Shown in pieces: positions 36,200 to 46,560 of a stretch of DNA of 64,000 nt. This stretch comes from Sphagnum compactum (taxonomy: Eukaryota; Bryophyta; Sphagnopsida; Sphagnales). The notes under the pieces are model-generated. The model ran no database searches. It saw nothing but the letters and a program-made list of their open reading frames with translations, and was not told where the DNA came from. Position 1 is the stretch's first letter, and every line of letters begins with the position of its first letter. The stretch spans positions 14,384,001 to 14,448,000 of the forward strand of contig OZ234501.1 in the NCBI GenBank assembly GCA_965153455.1, given 5' to 3'. Made by a program: the position numbers and the translations under genes.

Positions 36200-36780
36200 T
36201 AACAATTTCAAAATAGTTCACATATTGTGCTTCAATGAAACACATTTCAACACATTAATGTTTAATAATACATCTTCAAACATTGATACAAGAACACATG
36301 CAATGGTTAGTGTAAATGGTTGAAATGGTATAATGATTATATATGACAATTTCACAACCTTATCATCAGAGGAAACTTTTACATCTTTAGGAGTTGAATA
36401 GATTGCAGCAACACTCAATGTAAATACAAGAAGGCTATTCATACAGTAGCAATATACAGACTTTAAACATTATCCTTGTCAATGTTCCTAATTCACCTTC
36501 AAAAGTTTTTGGATCTAATGCCAATTTCTTGTCCCATGATAATAATTGGCGATTTCAATATTGATATGTTTGATTAAAACCCAACACAACCAAATGAACT
36601 CCAAAGTTTCATGGACCAATATTCAATGGAACTTCAATTTAAAAAAATTATAACAATTTATGGATCCCATATTGATCACATATGGACAAATGCACCCATT
36701 CAACAATGCATATCAAGAGTTGTTGAAGCTTATTGAATATATAACCATAGACCAATATATTTTGCATTCAAACTCCCATA
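36200..36780 (+). pseudogene. EEP (APE-like) endonuclease domain downstream of the helicase
   Basis: In one frame with a few stops: ILCFNETHFNT (36224 on; Glu of the first EEP motif), HAMVSVNG, GIMIIYDNFTTLSSEETFTS, IAATLNVNTRRL. After a frame slip: IIIGDFNIDMFD (about 36538-36575; GDFN motif), LQSFMDQYSMELQFKKI, IYGSHIDHIWTN (about 36656-36692; S-x-IDHIW motif) and NHRPIYFAFKLP (final His motif, SDH replaced by YNH). These are the four signature blocks of endonuclease/exonuclease/phosphatase folds. Such a domain C-terminal to a Helitron helicase is the hallmark of Helentron-type elements. TAA and TAG stops (often one step from Trp or Gln codons) show it is dead. Confidence 0.78.
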
Positions 36781-36790
36781 TTAGGTCCCA

Positions 36791-38016
36791 CAATACCATC
36801 ACTTAAGTAAAAAGTAAATTTTCTTTAACAAATATTGACAATAATAATAAGGCAAAAATAATGATGAAAGGATAATGACCTACATGTCTCCCTTAATATA
36901 ACACTTGTAATAATATTTTTGAATGTTAGGGCAGAGACATTATGCGGTTAGTAGCTTATTTTGTAACAACTAGCATGTTAGTTCATAACAACTTGGATGA
37001 TTAGTCTTGAACATTCAAAATGTCTTTTGTATCTTGCTAGTTACAACATTGTGCACCAAAGATCAGATCAAATCAAATCCAAGCTTCAACTTTCAAGGTT
37101 GTTGCAATAGCACCACATTGCATAATTGCTTCAAGTTCAAACCTAGTGGACCTTGATTTAAGGCCATTTCACAACCCTAAAATCAAAGCTTTAAACCCTA
37201 CTCCTTCTCTTAAACCGTATTAAGCTAACTCAATGCTCAAAGCCCAAGATATTCATAGTCACAATCTTGGGTGTACACATATTGTGAATGGGGTTTAGGC
37301 TTGTGATCTTGTCCTGCAAGGAGGAAAATGAGTGGCAAAAAGAACACTATGCACATAAGATCAATAAAATGAATGGCTTAGATTGAAATGTAGAAAGGGG
37401 CAAAAATCCACCAGTGTAAAGGAAGAAGATGGTGACATGATTTGGATAATTGATAATGATAACAACATTTCAATGAAAGCAATAGACCTTGAAGAAAAAT
37501 ACCAAATCTGGTGATGGCATAATTTGCCATGATCACTTTCTGGCTTAAAGTCTGGTTTTTTTCCTTCAAATCCTAGCTTGCAAGTGACTGGCGAAATTTT
37601 TTTGGGAGAAATTTGGCAATTTTCTCCAAAAAGAAAAAGAAAAGTTCAAACTACCTTTATTCTCTTGACCCTATGCCCGCCCAAATGGAGGTCCCATATT
37701 GCCTCTCTCAGTTGGGCGAGGTGGTACTGCCTTATCCTTACATCTACAACAATGCTTTTGGGACTAGTAATAAGCTTCCACTTAGTACTTACTACTGGGC
37801 CCCGCATTTCGTGAACGCTCCCTTTGCCGTACAATGCACCTTTGAAGCTTGAAAAACCTTGCTTTAGTGTACATTGAGGAGAAATTTTTGACTGACCGAT
37901 TTTGTACAAGCTGCAGTGGGCACTGTGTACCCCCTATTAGTGCCTCTAGCATCGGTATGGGGCCAAAAATATGGCCAACAATTACCTTTAAAGCTTGAAA
38001 TTTTTTGCTTTAGTGC
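36791..38016. other. No recognisable gene; start of a repeated motif field
   Basis: AT-rich to about 37560. From 37840 a unit of about 130-140 bp (GAAGCTTGAAAAACCTTGCT, then ACCGATTTTGTACAA, CTGCAGTG, TGTACCCCCTATTAGTG) occurs once, and it is partly repeated from 37981 into the inverted repeat described next. Confidence 0.45.
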
Positions 38017-38023
38017 ACGTTGA

Positions 38024-38522
38024 GAGGAAATTTCTGAATTACCGATTTTGTACAATCTGCAGTGCGCACTGTATACCACCGTTAGAGCATCTCCACCAGT
38101 GCTCAATATGGCACTTTGAATAATAAAATTAAATGTCTAGGTTTACCTGTTTTTTTTGGGCAACCCCACCAATAAAATTGTAACTGGAACTTCATGTACG
38201 TCGGAACTGCTAATAGCAAACCACCTGGACCAATCAGTATGATCGACCAATCAGAAATATTGAGCCGCAGTCAGGTCCAATGTATTACACTCTTTTTTGG
38301 AGGTGCACAACTGTGTTGCGCCTTTTACTAGCCACGGCAAGCTGCACGAATTTGGTGCACAAAAACCAATTTCCTGAGCTAAACCGACACATTTGATTGT
38401 TTGACAATAAATTTTACTGTGAGTCACATACTGAGCACCGGTGGAGATGCTCTAGTGCACAGTTGTACTAACGACGGTACACAGTGCGCACTGCAGATTG
38501 TACAAAATCGGTAAGTCAGAAA
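38024..38522. repeat. Long inverted repeat enclosing a MITE
   Basis: The left arm (about 38030-38086: ACCGATTTTGTACAATCTGC, AGTGCGCACTGT, CACCGTTAG) is mirrored by the right arm (38466-38522: ACGACGGTACACAGTGCGCA, GCAGATTGTACAAAATCGGT). The right arm has about 17 extra bases next to the inner TIR. A third, partial and direct copy of ACCGATTTTGTACAATC is at about 39592-39608. Confidence 0.75.
38084..38453. mobile_element. MITE of about 370 bp with 28-bp TIRs
   Basis: The left end AGAGCATCTCCACCAGTGCT (38084) matches the reverse complement of the right end AGCACCGGTGGAGATGCTCT (to 38453), and the match extends to 28 bp with few mismatches. No coding capacity. The GAGCATCTCC terminus is common among plant MITEs, but the superfamily is not settled from sequence alone because the target duplication is unclear. 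Confidence 0.7.
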
Positions 38523-41500
38523 TGTTCATTAGTGTAGGGGCAAAAACCAAGGCCAACGAAATGTAAGAATTAATATCGTGCTCAGCCAACGAGGAGATGG
38601 AGCATGCACCCTAAAAGCCCAAGATGTTTTTTCTTTTGGAAGGGGGGCGGGTGGCTGCGTGTGTTTTCTATCGATTTTAGGTAAAGGGGGGAGGGGGGGG
38701 GTTTGAGTGTTTTCTTTTCTATTTTGGCTCATGGGTGGCTTTTTGTGTCATGACACACTTTTGTTTTGATTTTGTTTGCAAGGTCGTTGTGGAGGTCCAA
38801 AAATAATTCTATTCTTTCCAATTGAATCGGTTGGTCACATGGAGAGAACACTAGCAGCAAACATGTTTAGTTTAGTTTGCAAGGTAGTTGTGAAGGTTCA
38901 AAAATAATTTTTTTCTTTTCACTTGCCTGGGTTGGCCACATGGACAGAACACTAGAGATAAATTTTTTTTGAAGTTTAGTTTGCAAAGAAGTTCTATTCT
39001 TTTCATTCTTTTTATTTACATGGGTGCACCACACATACAAAATATTAAAGATTTTTTTTTTGGCTTTCTAAATTTATCAACATTTTCATGAATTCATTGG
39101 TTTTCAATTCATGTGATTTTTTTTCTTTGTTCTTTTATTATTTCTTCTTCTTTATGCTACAGAGAGAAATGCATGCTTAGTGCAAATAGAACTTGTCTTT
39201 TGCATGGAAATGTTTTAAAAATCAAAATTTTCAGTTGGATCAGTGCCAATAAGTGGGCTATGTGAACAATTTCTATGTTAGGGGTGTGTCAATGTGTGAA
39301 GAGTGGGTTCTTCTTGTTTTGGGTGATGTACCAATCAGAGAGGGCTATAAAAACAAAACAAAAGAAGAAAGTCAAAGTTGTACCGCCAAACTGATCAATA
39401 TGGATCCCACTCCATCCCCACAATTCTCACCAGTGACGAGGCTATTGAGAGCCTTACTGATTTTATAAACACAAAGATTGGTAGACACGATAGGAGCTCA
39501 CATTTTGGGTGTATGCCACACCATGCACCTTCCAAGTTCCAACCTTGAAAACTTTGCTTTATTAGTATACTTTCAGTAGAAATTTCTTACCGATTTTGTA
39601 CAATCCTCACCAGGCTATTGAGAACCTTACCAAGCTTGGAGACACAAAGATTCTTGCTAGACACCACCAGGCCCCCCCCTAGCAAAGGACCTTCCAGATT
39701 TTTGGAAGGCTCTTGCTAGACACGGGTAGACGCCCACATGTAGGGTGCCAGTGGATCTGCTCTTACGGTTGTAGAGCATTCTCACATGTGGTATAGCACC
39801 TACAGTATAGGGAGCTTACAGCCATACTACCCCAATAGGGGAACCTTGTGTATGAATCAATGTTGATCAGGTTTACCACTGGTTCAGGCTCCAGTTAGTA
39901 AGAACCAAACAAGAACCACTTCTAATATTTGGAACTGGAATCAAAATCAAGTTCTTAATTTTTTAAGAGCCAGAATTGAAACTGGGTTCTCAGTATGTGT
40001 GTATGTGTGGAATCAAAGTGAAAATTGGAACTAGCAGACACCTGCATATCAGTTCTGGTCTCGCTTAATCAGAATTGGGTCTGATTTTCAGAATCAAAAC
40101 TGAAATTTAGTTTTTAAGAATCGGATTCTCAGTTCCATTTATGTATGAAACAGAAACCAAAATTGTTCTAATATATATTTAGAACTGGAACCTGAGGTTC
40201 TTCATACAAGTAAAGAACCGCCCAACAGAGTGAAGAACCTCATGAAAATAATATAAGCCAACTGTGAAGGGTCTTACAAGTGTAATGTCTCACCAAAATG
40301 ATCCTCCCAATCATAAACGGAACCTGGATAAATATGTACCTCGTCCCCTCAGGCAGCACTCCCAAATGAGCCAAATTTATCTCCATATTGTCCTTATTTT
40401 CAGGTTTTGGAGAAGAGAGGCCATGTTGGAGGCTAATTATTCTGTGCAAGTAGTGATAGAAGGCCTGATAAAACCAAGTAAGGCAGTCAGGTAGGTCCCG
40501 AGGTCATTTATTGCCGTCTAGGTGGAAACCAAAGGCAAGAAAGACAATGTGTGATATAGGTGTGGAACTGGGCAACAAAACTGCTTTAGACTTGCAGTCC
40601 TCACTACCAAGGAGTGACTTCAAGAAGGAAGTATACGAACTTGTTAAATCACACTATTACACAAAACTTGTTTGTGTGTCAAATGATTTTTCAAAAAAAA
40701 ATTCACTTCTACCAAAAGAATATTTTTTCCCAAAATTAGAATTCCATTTCATTTCAAATTTATTTCTTCTTGCAAAATAATTATTTCTTACATAAAAATT
40801 GTGTATCCTTTCGTCATTGCATATATATGTATATATAAGTTTTTTCTTGGGAGAGGGGGGTTTGTAAACAGTGCCATTATGTAAAGCGTACATACATATT
40901 AGAGTAAATGGATTACATGTACCAAATGATAAAACTACTTTTTGAAAAACAATAGTTATACATATGGATCTTGGAAAGGTGCATAACATTTTGTTGGCTT
41001 TCTAAATTGTGATTTATATGATCCTAATAGAATCACCACAAGCATTTAGGAAAAAAACTTTGTTGTTTCAATGATGGATAAAACTGAAAATTAGAAAAGC
41101 CCTTCTTCTCTTGTCCAAGTTGAAATTGCGACCAATTGGATTGGAAAATTGAAATTTAATGTCGAGAGAAAATCTCAAAAAATAACCAACATAATACCAT
41201 AAATTAATTACAAATTGATGTTTCTCAGCGTTTCTCATGATTTTTGACCATTTCATTTATGTCATTCAGCCAATCAACTGGATTGGGTTTCAAATTATAA
41301 CTAGACTCTAAAAAAAATATAACAAAATATTATGACTCAATCGATCATCAAATTTTGATGAATAAAAAAAATCATCGAAAACAAGGAATATGACTCATTT
41401 GAAAGGTGCTAAAAGCAGGATACAAGAAGATTGCAAAAAAAAAGCTAAAAAGGGTTTGAATGCAGGAACATATGCAAAACAACTTTGGTTTGTAGTTTAT

Positions 41501-42404
41501 ACCAATGTTGGCAAGCTTTTGATTTAAGCCAATTCAAGTTTAAGTTCTAGGTTAGGTTATAAGGTATCCAGACTGAAAGTTCATAGTTTTGTTGGAACAA
41601 CCACTGAAACCACATTAAACACCGTATTTTTTTCCAAAAATTGAATTAGAACCTAAATCAATGGTGTTGTCCTTTTAAAAATAGTTCAGTTTCTCTTGGT
41701 AGATAAATATAATGTTTCATTTTAAAAAAATTGACACTACCTTTTATGCATGTAGTTAGTTTTGATTTTTGGGACATAAATAATATTAATAATCTTTATT
41801 TTGAAAACTGTGGATTCATTTAACAAACCAATATGACCACAAAGAAAGTAATGTTTAGTTGCATGGAACAGAGATGGAACTAGACCTAATCTTAAACTTG
41901 AGCAGATTTTATTTTTGATAAATAAAGATTAAAACCAAAAAATAAAATAAAATCCAAAAACCAGTCTTAGGATTGGATTGGAGGCTTCATCAAAAAATTT
42001 AAAAGTTTCAGAATTGAGACTCAAGGTTTTTTTTTAATCAAGGACTGGATGAGAATGGTTTGTTTGAATGTTGGTCTCATATCTACTTCTGAACATACCA
42101 ACTTATATTAGTATCACATACTTTTAAAAAATAGTCATACTAGCTTGGTCTTGGTATTAGGGTACTTTTAAAAACATGGGCCATCTGGGTCGAAGTTTGA
42201 GTTTTTACCAGTTTGATGCACGTAAATACCTAGAATTGAAACCGGTACAAAGTTGGCATTACCTCAAGAGTCAAGTCCCTACAAAAGCTGGTAGCGGTAC
42301 AAGGCTAATACTGCGTCAGGTCATGAGAACTTGGAAGTTGGTAGGGTCTTTGCTAATGGTGTTGTCATTAGTGTCCATACTCCATTCCAGGGACATGCCG
42401 GCTG
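38523..42404. other. Non-coding repeat-rich stretch
   Basis: No gene is supported. G-rich runs occur at 38640-38702. A GAACC/GGTTC-rich old repeat spans 39890-40210. One exon-like piece lies at 40405-40490: after TTATTTTCAG it reads FWRREAMLEANYSVQVVIEGL and ends at a CAG|GTAGGT donor. I do not recognise it. Confidence 0.35.
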
Positions 42405-42739
42405 GAGTGAACCAGCAGCCACCAATGCACGAGTTAAGGATGAGCCCATTGAAGCCGTTTTGCGGATGAACCAAAATCCCATCCTCCCTGCCCAATTGTA
42501 TTTTTTTTCCACCTCTTCTCTACCCCAAAATTTTCCACCTACCTCCCCCCTCCTACCTACCACCTACCATCCCCTCCCCCCCTCACCCCATCGCCAAAGC
42601 TCTAGAGCCGTCAAGCGGGAGCGAGAGGGGAGGCTCGAGGTGTCATGCCTAGAGCTGGAGCTGTTGGAGCTGAGGAGCTAGAGCTGTGGATGGAGCTGGA
42701 GCGGGACCCACGTGGGACCCAGAGCCTGAGCTTTAGTTA

Positions 42740-43660
42740 AGCATCTATGCCTCCCTTGTTTGTTTTGTTGCAACACAGCAAAGAAGGCGACGGGCTGCCA
42801 TCGCCTTCTTCCTCTTGTTTTGTTGTAGCGCAGCGAAGAAGGCAATGGCAGCAACGTTGTCGTTGCCTTCTTCTTCTTCTTTTTTTTGCAGCACAAGAAG
42901 GCGCAAAGAAAAAGGTGACGGAAGCAATGTTGTCGTCGCCTTCTTCTTCTTGTTTTGCTGCGTTGCAATGCAACGCAATGAAGAAGGCGACGACAGTAAC
43001 GTTGGTGTCGCATTCTTCTTCTTCTTGTTTTGCTGCGCTGCGCTGCAGCACAGCGACAACAACGCTGCCGTCGCCTTCTTCTTCTTCTTTGCGTTGTAAA
43101 AAAGAAGAAGAAGAAGAAGGTGACGGCAGCGTTGCTACCATCACCTTCTTCTTCTTGTTTTGCTGCAGCACAACAAAGAAAGCGACAGTAGCAACGCCGT
43201 TGCCTCTTCTTCTTCTGTTTTCTTGCAGCACAAGAAGGCGCCAAGAAGAAGGCGACGACAACGTTACTGTCGTCGCCTTCTTCTTCTTCTTCTTTGCAGC
43301 ACAGAAGGCAACAACAACTTTGCTGCCGTCGCCTTTTTTTTTTTTCCTTGCAGCATAGCAAAGAAGGCGACTACCGTCGCCTTGTTTCTTTTCTTTTTTT
43401 GCAGCATAGATAAGAAGGCAACGGTAGCAAAGCTGCCATCGCCTTCTTTTTTGTTCGTTGTAGCGTAGAAGGCGTGTAGCGCAGAGGGCGACGACAACAA
43501 CTTTGTATTGAAAAAAAAGAAGACGACAGCTGCCGCCACCTTCTTCAATGGCTTTGCTACAAGGAAATGGCGACCTCCGCCTTTCTTTTGTGGTTTTGCT
43601 ACGAAGAAGGTGATGGCAGCAATGTCATCACCTTCCTCTATGGTGGCGGTTTTTTTTTTT
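42740..43660. repeat. Array of about 12-14 self-complementary (hairpin) units
   Basis: Each unit of roughly 65-95 bp contains an arm like AAGAAGGCGACGACAGCAAC and its complement GTTGTCGTCGCCTTCTTC, joined by CTTGTTTTGCTGCAGCACAA-type linkers that are themselves partly palindromic. Clear examples lie near 42835-42880, 42985-43030, 43110-43155, 43240-43285 and 43405-43450. Stop codons are scarce in all frames (up to 227 codons on the minus strand), giving low-complexity Arg/Lys/Glu/Cys/Phe runs, so the long open frames are a composition effect. The array is GC-richer than its surroundings and ends about 90 bp upstream of the zinc-finger pseudogene start. Confidence 0.85.
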
Positions 43661-43748
43661 TTTTTCTTTGTTGGTGCTTATGGTTTAGTTCATTAGGATT
43701 AACATTTAACAGTGAATGATGGTTTTTTGTTTATGGTTGAAGGTTGTA

Positions 43749-44075
43749 ATGGATAGGGGAAGAAGACTGAAGAGAAGCGGTGGTGATGAATTGGAAGTCA
43801 ATAAGCAAAATGTTGCTAAGTAAAATGAGGCAATTATTGTGCCAAATGTTGCTGCAGGAGATGAGGCAGTTGTTGAGCCACATGTTGCTGCATCAGATGC
43901 AATAATTCTTGAGCAAAATATTGCTGCATCAGATGCGGCAATTGCTTAGCAAAATGTTGCTGCATCAGATGAAACAATTGCTCAGCAAAATGTTGCTACA
44001 TCAGATGAAGCAATTGATGACCGAAGTGTTGCATCAGATCAGCCAATTGGTGAGCAAAATGGTGCTTTATCATAA
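43749..44075 (+). pseudogene. N-terminal exon of zinc-finger pseudogene with 36-bp repeats
   Basis: ATG at 43749 opens MDRGRRLKRSGGDELEVN, a basic start resembling a nuclear signal. Imperfect 12-residue repeats of EQNVAASDEAIA type (36 bp, about six to seven units) run to TAA at about 44073. TAA and TAG stops interrupt the repeats. The link to the downstream finger exon is inferred from position and strand only. Confidence 0.45.
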
Positions 44076-44350
44076 TTGAAACACAAGGATGACAGTTTGG
44101 TATAGATTGTTTTAGAATTTATGGACATTAGATTAAATATAGATTTAAAAAATTGTACAAGTCTCTTGAAGTTTAATTATATCCGCACCTTCCATCATTT
44201 GTTGGAAGGTGCGGGATTTTTTTTGACAAAATTTTTCTATTGCAATACCTGAAAACAATTCATGTTTATAGGAGTAGTATGTGATTATGTGATTTTATGT
44301 TTTTTGAAATACGTGCATTTTGTTTTTTGAACTCTCATTTTTTGGTTTAG

Positions 44351-44531
44351 GTTCGGAACTTGAATTTGACCAAGCTCCTCAGCCACTTGCACTTCTTTAT
44401 CCACCTAATTTGGCTCGGAAAGACAAAGAATGGATGAAGGTTGGGTCGAAATGGAAATGCAAAGTTGGCATTTGCAATATCGCATATTGTGCCAAATGGT
44501 TATTGACCAAGCATTTGAAGGAGGTGCATGG
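44351..44531 (+). pseudogene. C2H2-finger exon, 5' part, cut by solo LTR
   Basis: The acceptor TTTTTTGGTTTAG precedes 44351. The frame reads ELEFDQAPQPLALLYPP, KDKEWMKVGSKWK and then a C2H2 finger: CKVGICNIAYC...KHLKEVH (C-x4-C-x12-H-x4-H). It breaks at the LTR inserted after CATGG (44527-44531). The same frame continues after the LTR at 45357 once the duplicated CATGG is counted once, so the insertion landed in an exon. A single finger with this wide first spacing suggests a BED- or C2H2-like DNA- or protein-binding domain. Confidence 0.7.
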
Positions 44532-45351
44532 TGTCGCACCCCTACTTTGGCCAAGTGTGGGGGTGAATCCCAACACTTGGAAAAGTTGAAGGTTTGGAGT
44601 CCTCCGGGACTCCCGAATGCTCAGAGCGCGACAGCAAGGCCCAAAACTCCTCGCCTTGAAATGTTCTTGGTGTCATTGAAAAGGTCTTGAAACGTAGATA
44701 TCGAAAATGGCCTCGCATTGGCCATTCGGACATCTGCAGCCCAAGTTATGGGCAAAAGAAGGGCCGGGAGTCAAACTGGCAGTTTGACTCCCGACCACTA
44801 AAAGTCGGGAATAGACCCTTTCCCGACGTCTCCCTGGAGAGTGCGACATGGCGTTGGAAAGATCTTGACGAGGGCTACAACTTTGGTTCAGACCTTGTTG
44901 CGATCGGACCCCGGAGTCGGGAGTTATGACCGCTCAAAGTTCCGGGAGTCCCACCGGGACAATTTCGGGACTCCAATTCGGGAGTCCCAAGAATTTGTGG
45001 CATTTGAATGTAGGCTCCGTGGTGAGCAACAGAGAATACTATATGGGGGAAGGTGGTGGCTTCCCCCGAGTCCGGGCCGTGGTGAGTCAAGTAGTCCAAA
45101 GTACCCGTGGCTTGTCCCAACACCCAAGGGTGTTTCCGAATGCGAACTAACCCACTTGTGGTTGGTTTTGGATGCAGATTCGTGCTTGATCTACTAGTCC
45201 ATCTTCCTAGTCTAATCCCGGGGCCTCCAACTCGACCCTCTACCCCTTTCTAGAGTTGGAAGTCGGGAGCGTGCCCTTCAGTCCCAACTTTCCGCAACTT
45301 CACATTGGTGAACCCTCAAGTGGGTTCACCCTGGGACCAAGGAGCGCGTCA
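44532..45351 (+). mobile_element. Solo LTR (820 bp) with 5-bp target duplication
   Basis: It begins TGTCGCACCCCTACTTTGG and ends GGACCAAGGAGCGCGTCA, with the TG...CA ends of an LTR. CATGG flanks both sides (44527-44531 and 45352-45356). No internal retroelement sequence is present, so it is a recombined solo LTR. ACTATATGGGG near 45038 is a possible TATA region (the other copy has ACTATAAAGGG). A second member is at 51168-51988 and about 95% alike. Superfamily is unknown. Orientation was set by the TATA-like site and is tentative. Confidence 0.88.
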
Positions 45352-45356
45352 CATGG

Positions 45357-45839
45357 CTTGGTGGCAGAAAAGGCCAAACCTGGGAGGCTTTCAACTTATG
45401 CAGGAGGTCCTCGACATCAAAACCATGCCAAAATGAATGCTCGCATTTTGGGTAATGTCATGGTTGTGCGGAATGATCAAAAGGTTGCTAGTTGTGTTTG
45501 TGCCAAAGCATAGAGCGAGTGGAATCACCTGGTAGCTGTTACAAAACAGTGTCCACCATTCCCAAAACCAGGTTTGGTCAAATTAACTTCAGAGCAATTG
45601 TTGAAGGTGTTGAGCCTCAATGCCTAGGGCGTGGGCAATGTGCCTCGAGATGCAACATCACGGATGGAGAAGGATGAAGATTTACAAGGGATGATTCGAT
45701 CCACCCGTTATGTATATGCACGACAATTAAAGACGACATGGGATGTCAAAAATTGGGATCAAGAGTCCAGTAAAACAAGTCGGACAAAACAGTTGGTAGA
45801 TGTTTTGGATTTTCATGAATCTAGATTGATTCATGGAAG
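45357..45839 (+). pseudogene. Zinc-finger pseudogene exon, 3' part
   Basis: It continues the finger exon: LVAEKAKPGRLSTYAGGPRH, then MNARILGNVMVV, then a TAG after CAKA (near 45511). Next come SEWNHLVAVTK, KPGLVKLTSEQLLKVLSLNA, TAG (near 45625), GVGNVPRDATSRMEKDEDLQ, GMIRSTRYVYARQLK and FHESRLIHG. It ends at a donor AAG|GTAAGAAA (GT at 45840-45841). The TAG after SLNA could be a former TGG. The remaining sequence has no frameshift, so decay is moderate. I believe related proteins exist in plants but cannot name a family. Confidence 0.65.
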
Positions 45840-45933
45840 GTAAGAAACAATAATAAGCAATGTTTAATTTTTTTTATTGCATTTCATCCAAGGTGTGTTA
45901 GGGTTTAATTTGGTGGTTTTTGGGTGTTTATAG

Positions 45934-46090
45934 GGTTCAGGACCAAACACAGGAAGAGTTTGTTGCAAATGCAGTTCAGGTTGAGATGCAATGCCACCAT
46001 TTTTACATTGTTCGTCATGTAGCAAAGGCTGCAAATGCAACAGTTGCATACCGAGCTAAACACGAGATTATAGATACTGATATGGGTTAG
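45934..46090 (+). pseudogene. Last exon of zinc-finger pseudogene
   Basis: The acceptor GGGTGTTTATAG ends at 45933, making a 94-bp intron. Spliced in phase, the frame reads RVQDQTQEEFVANAVQVEM, CHHFYIVRHVAKAANATVAY, then ends DTDMG and TAG at 46088-46090. The preserved splice sites show this is a genomic, not a processed, copy. The exon itself has no premature stop. Confidence 0.55.
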
Positions 46091-46244
46091 GGTTTCACTC
46101 TATATAGTTAATCAAAATGAACATTGTGTAATACTTACATCTAATATAATAGAACTCACATCACTTGAAGACTTTTAAACAATACACACATTTTAAACAT
46201 ATAATACCTACATCATTTTCTATTATAAATTCCATAAGAAGATT

Positions 46245-46560
46245 TTCAAATATGCAATACCTGCATATAAGTCCTAAAATAGTCGTAGGCATTTTGCATT
46301 CATTGCAATACACGCATATAAGTCCCATAATAGCCGTTGGCATTTTGCATTCTTTGCAATACCCGCATATGGGCCACAAATAGTTACTGACATTCTTCAT
46401 TCGTTGTAATACCCGCATATGGGTCGCATGGTATTCGCTGGGTTTTTTTTAACATTCCTTGCAATACCCGCATATAGTTTCCATAATAGGCGCTAGTTTC
46501 TTTTTACATCTCTTGTAATACCCGCATATAGGTCCCATAATAATTGTTGGTTTTTTACAT
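46245..46560 (+). repeat. ~53-bp tandem repeat, six units
   Basis: TGCAATACCCGCATATGGGTC-type cores (variants shorter than 20 bases each) occur near 46253, 46306, 46357, 46407, 46461 and 46515, that is at 50-54-bp spacing, with CATTTTGCATTC in between. The minus-strand open frame over it is a by-product. Less regular units with GTATTGCATTTAGGGTT follow at 46650-46960 and near 48478. Confidence 0.75.

Larger units (their letters stand above)
29450..36790 (+). mobile_element. Dead Helitron-like (Helentron-type) rolling-circle transposon
   Basis: Rep, PIF1-type helicase and an EEP endonuclease domain occur in this order on one strand with many stops and frameshifts. The helicase-EEP arrangement is known mainly from Helentron/Helitron2 elements rather than canonical plant Helitrons, which usually carry only Rep and helicase. 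An unrelated CACTA-like insertion (from 31484) splits Rep from helicase. I did not find defined element ends; the limits given are those of the recognisable protein. Confidence 0.85.

Noticed and set aside
42678-43361. 227-codon minus-strand frame and several long overlapping frames on both strands
   Set aside because: They lie in the hairpin repeat array. All frames are open at once and the peptides are low-complexity runs of Arg, Lys, Glu, Cys or Phe.
44687-45197. Overlapping 67-118-codon frames inside the solo LTR, and their match at 51323-51834
   Set aside because: Non-coding LTR sequence. Several frames overlap and none resembles a retroelement protein.
46161-46418. 85-codon minus frame with repeated Cys motifs (YCKECKMPT)
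   Set aside because: A translation of the ~53-bp tandem repeat. The Cys spacing follows the repeat period, not a zinc-binding domain.
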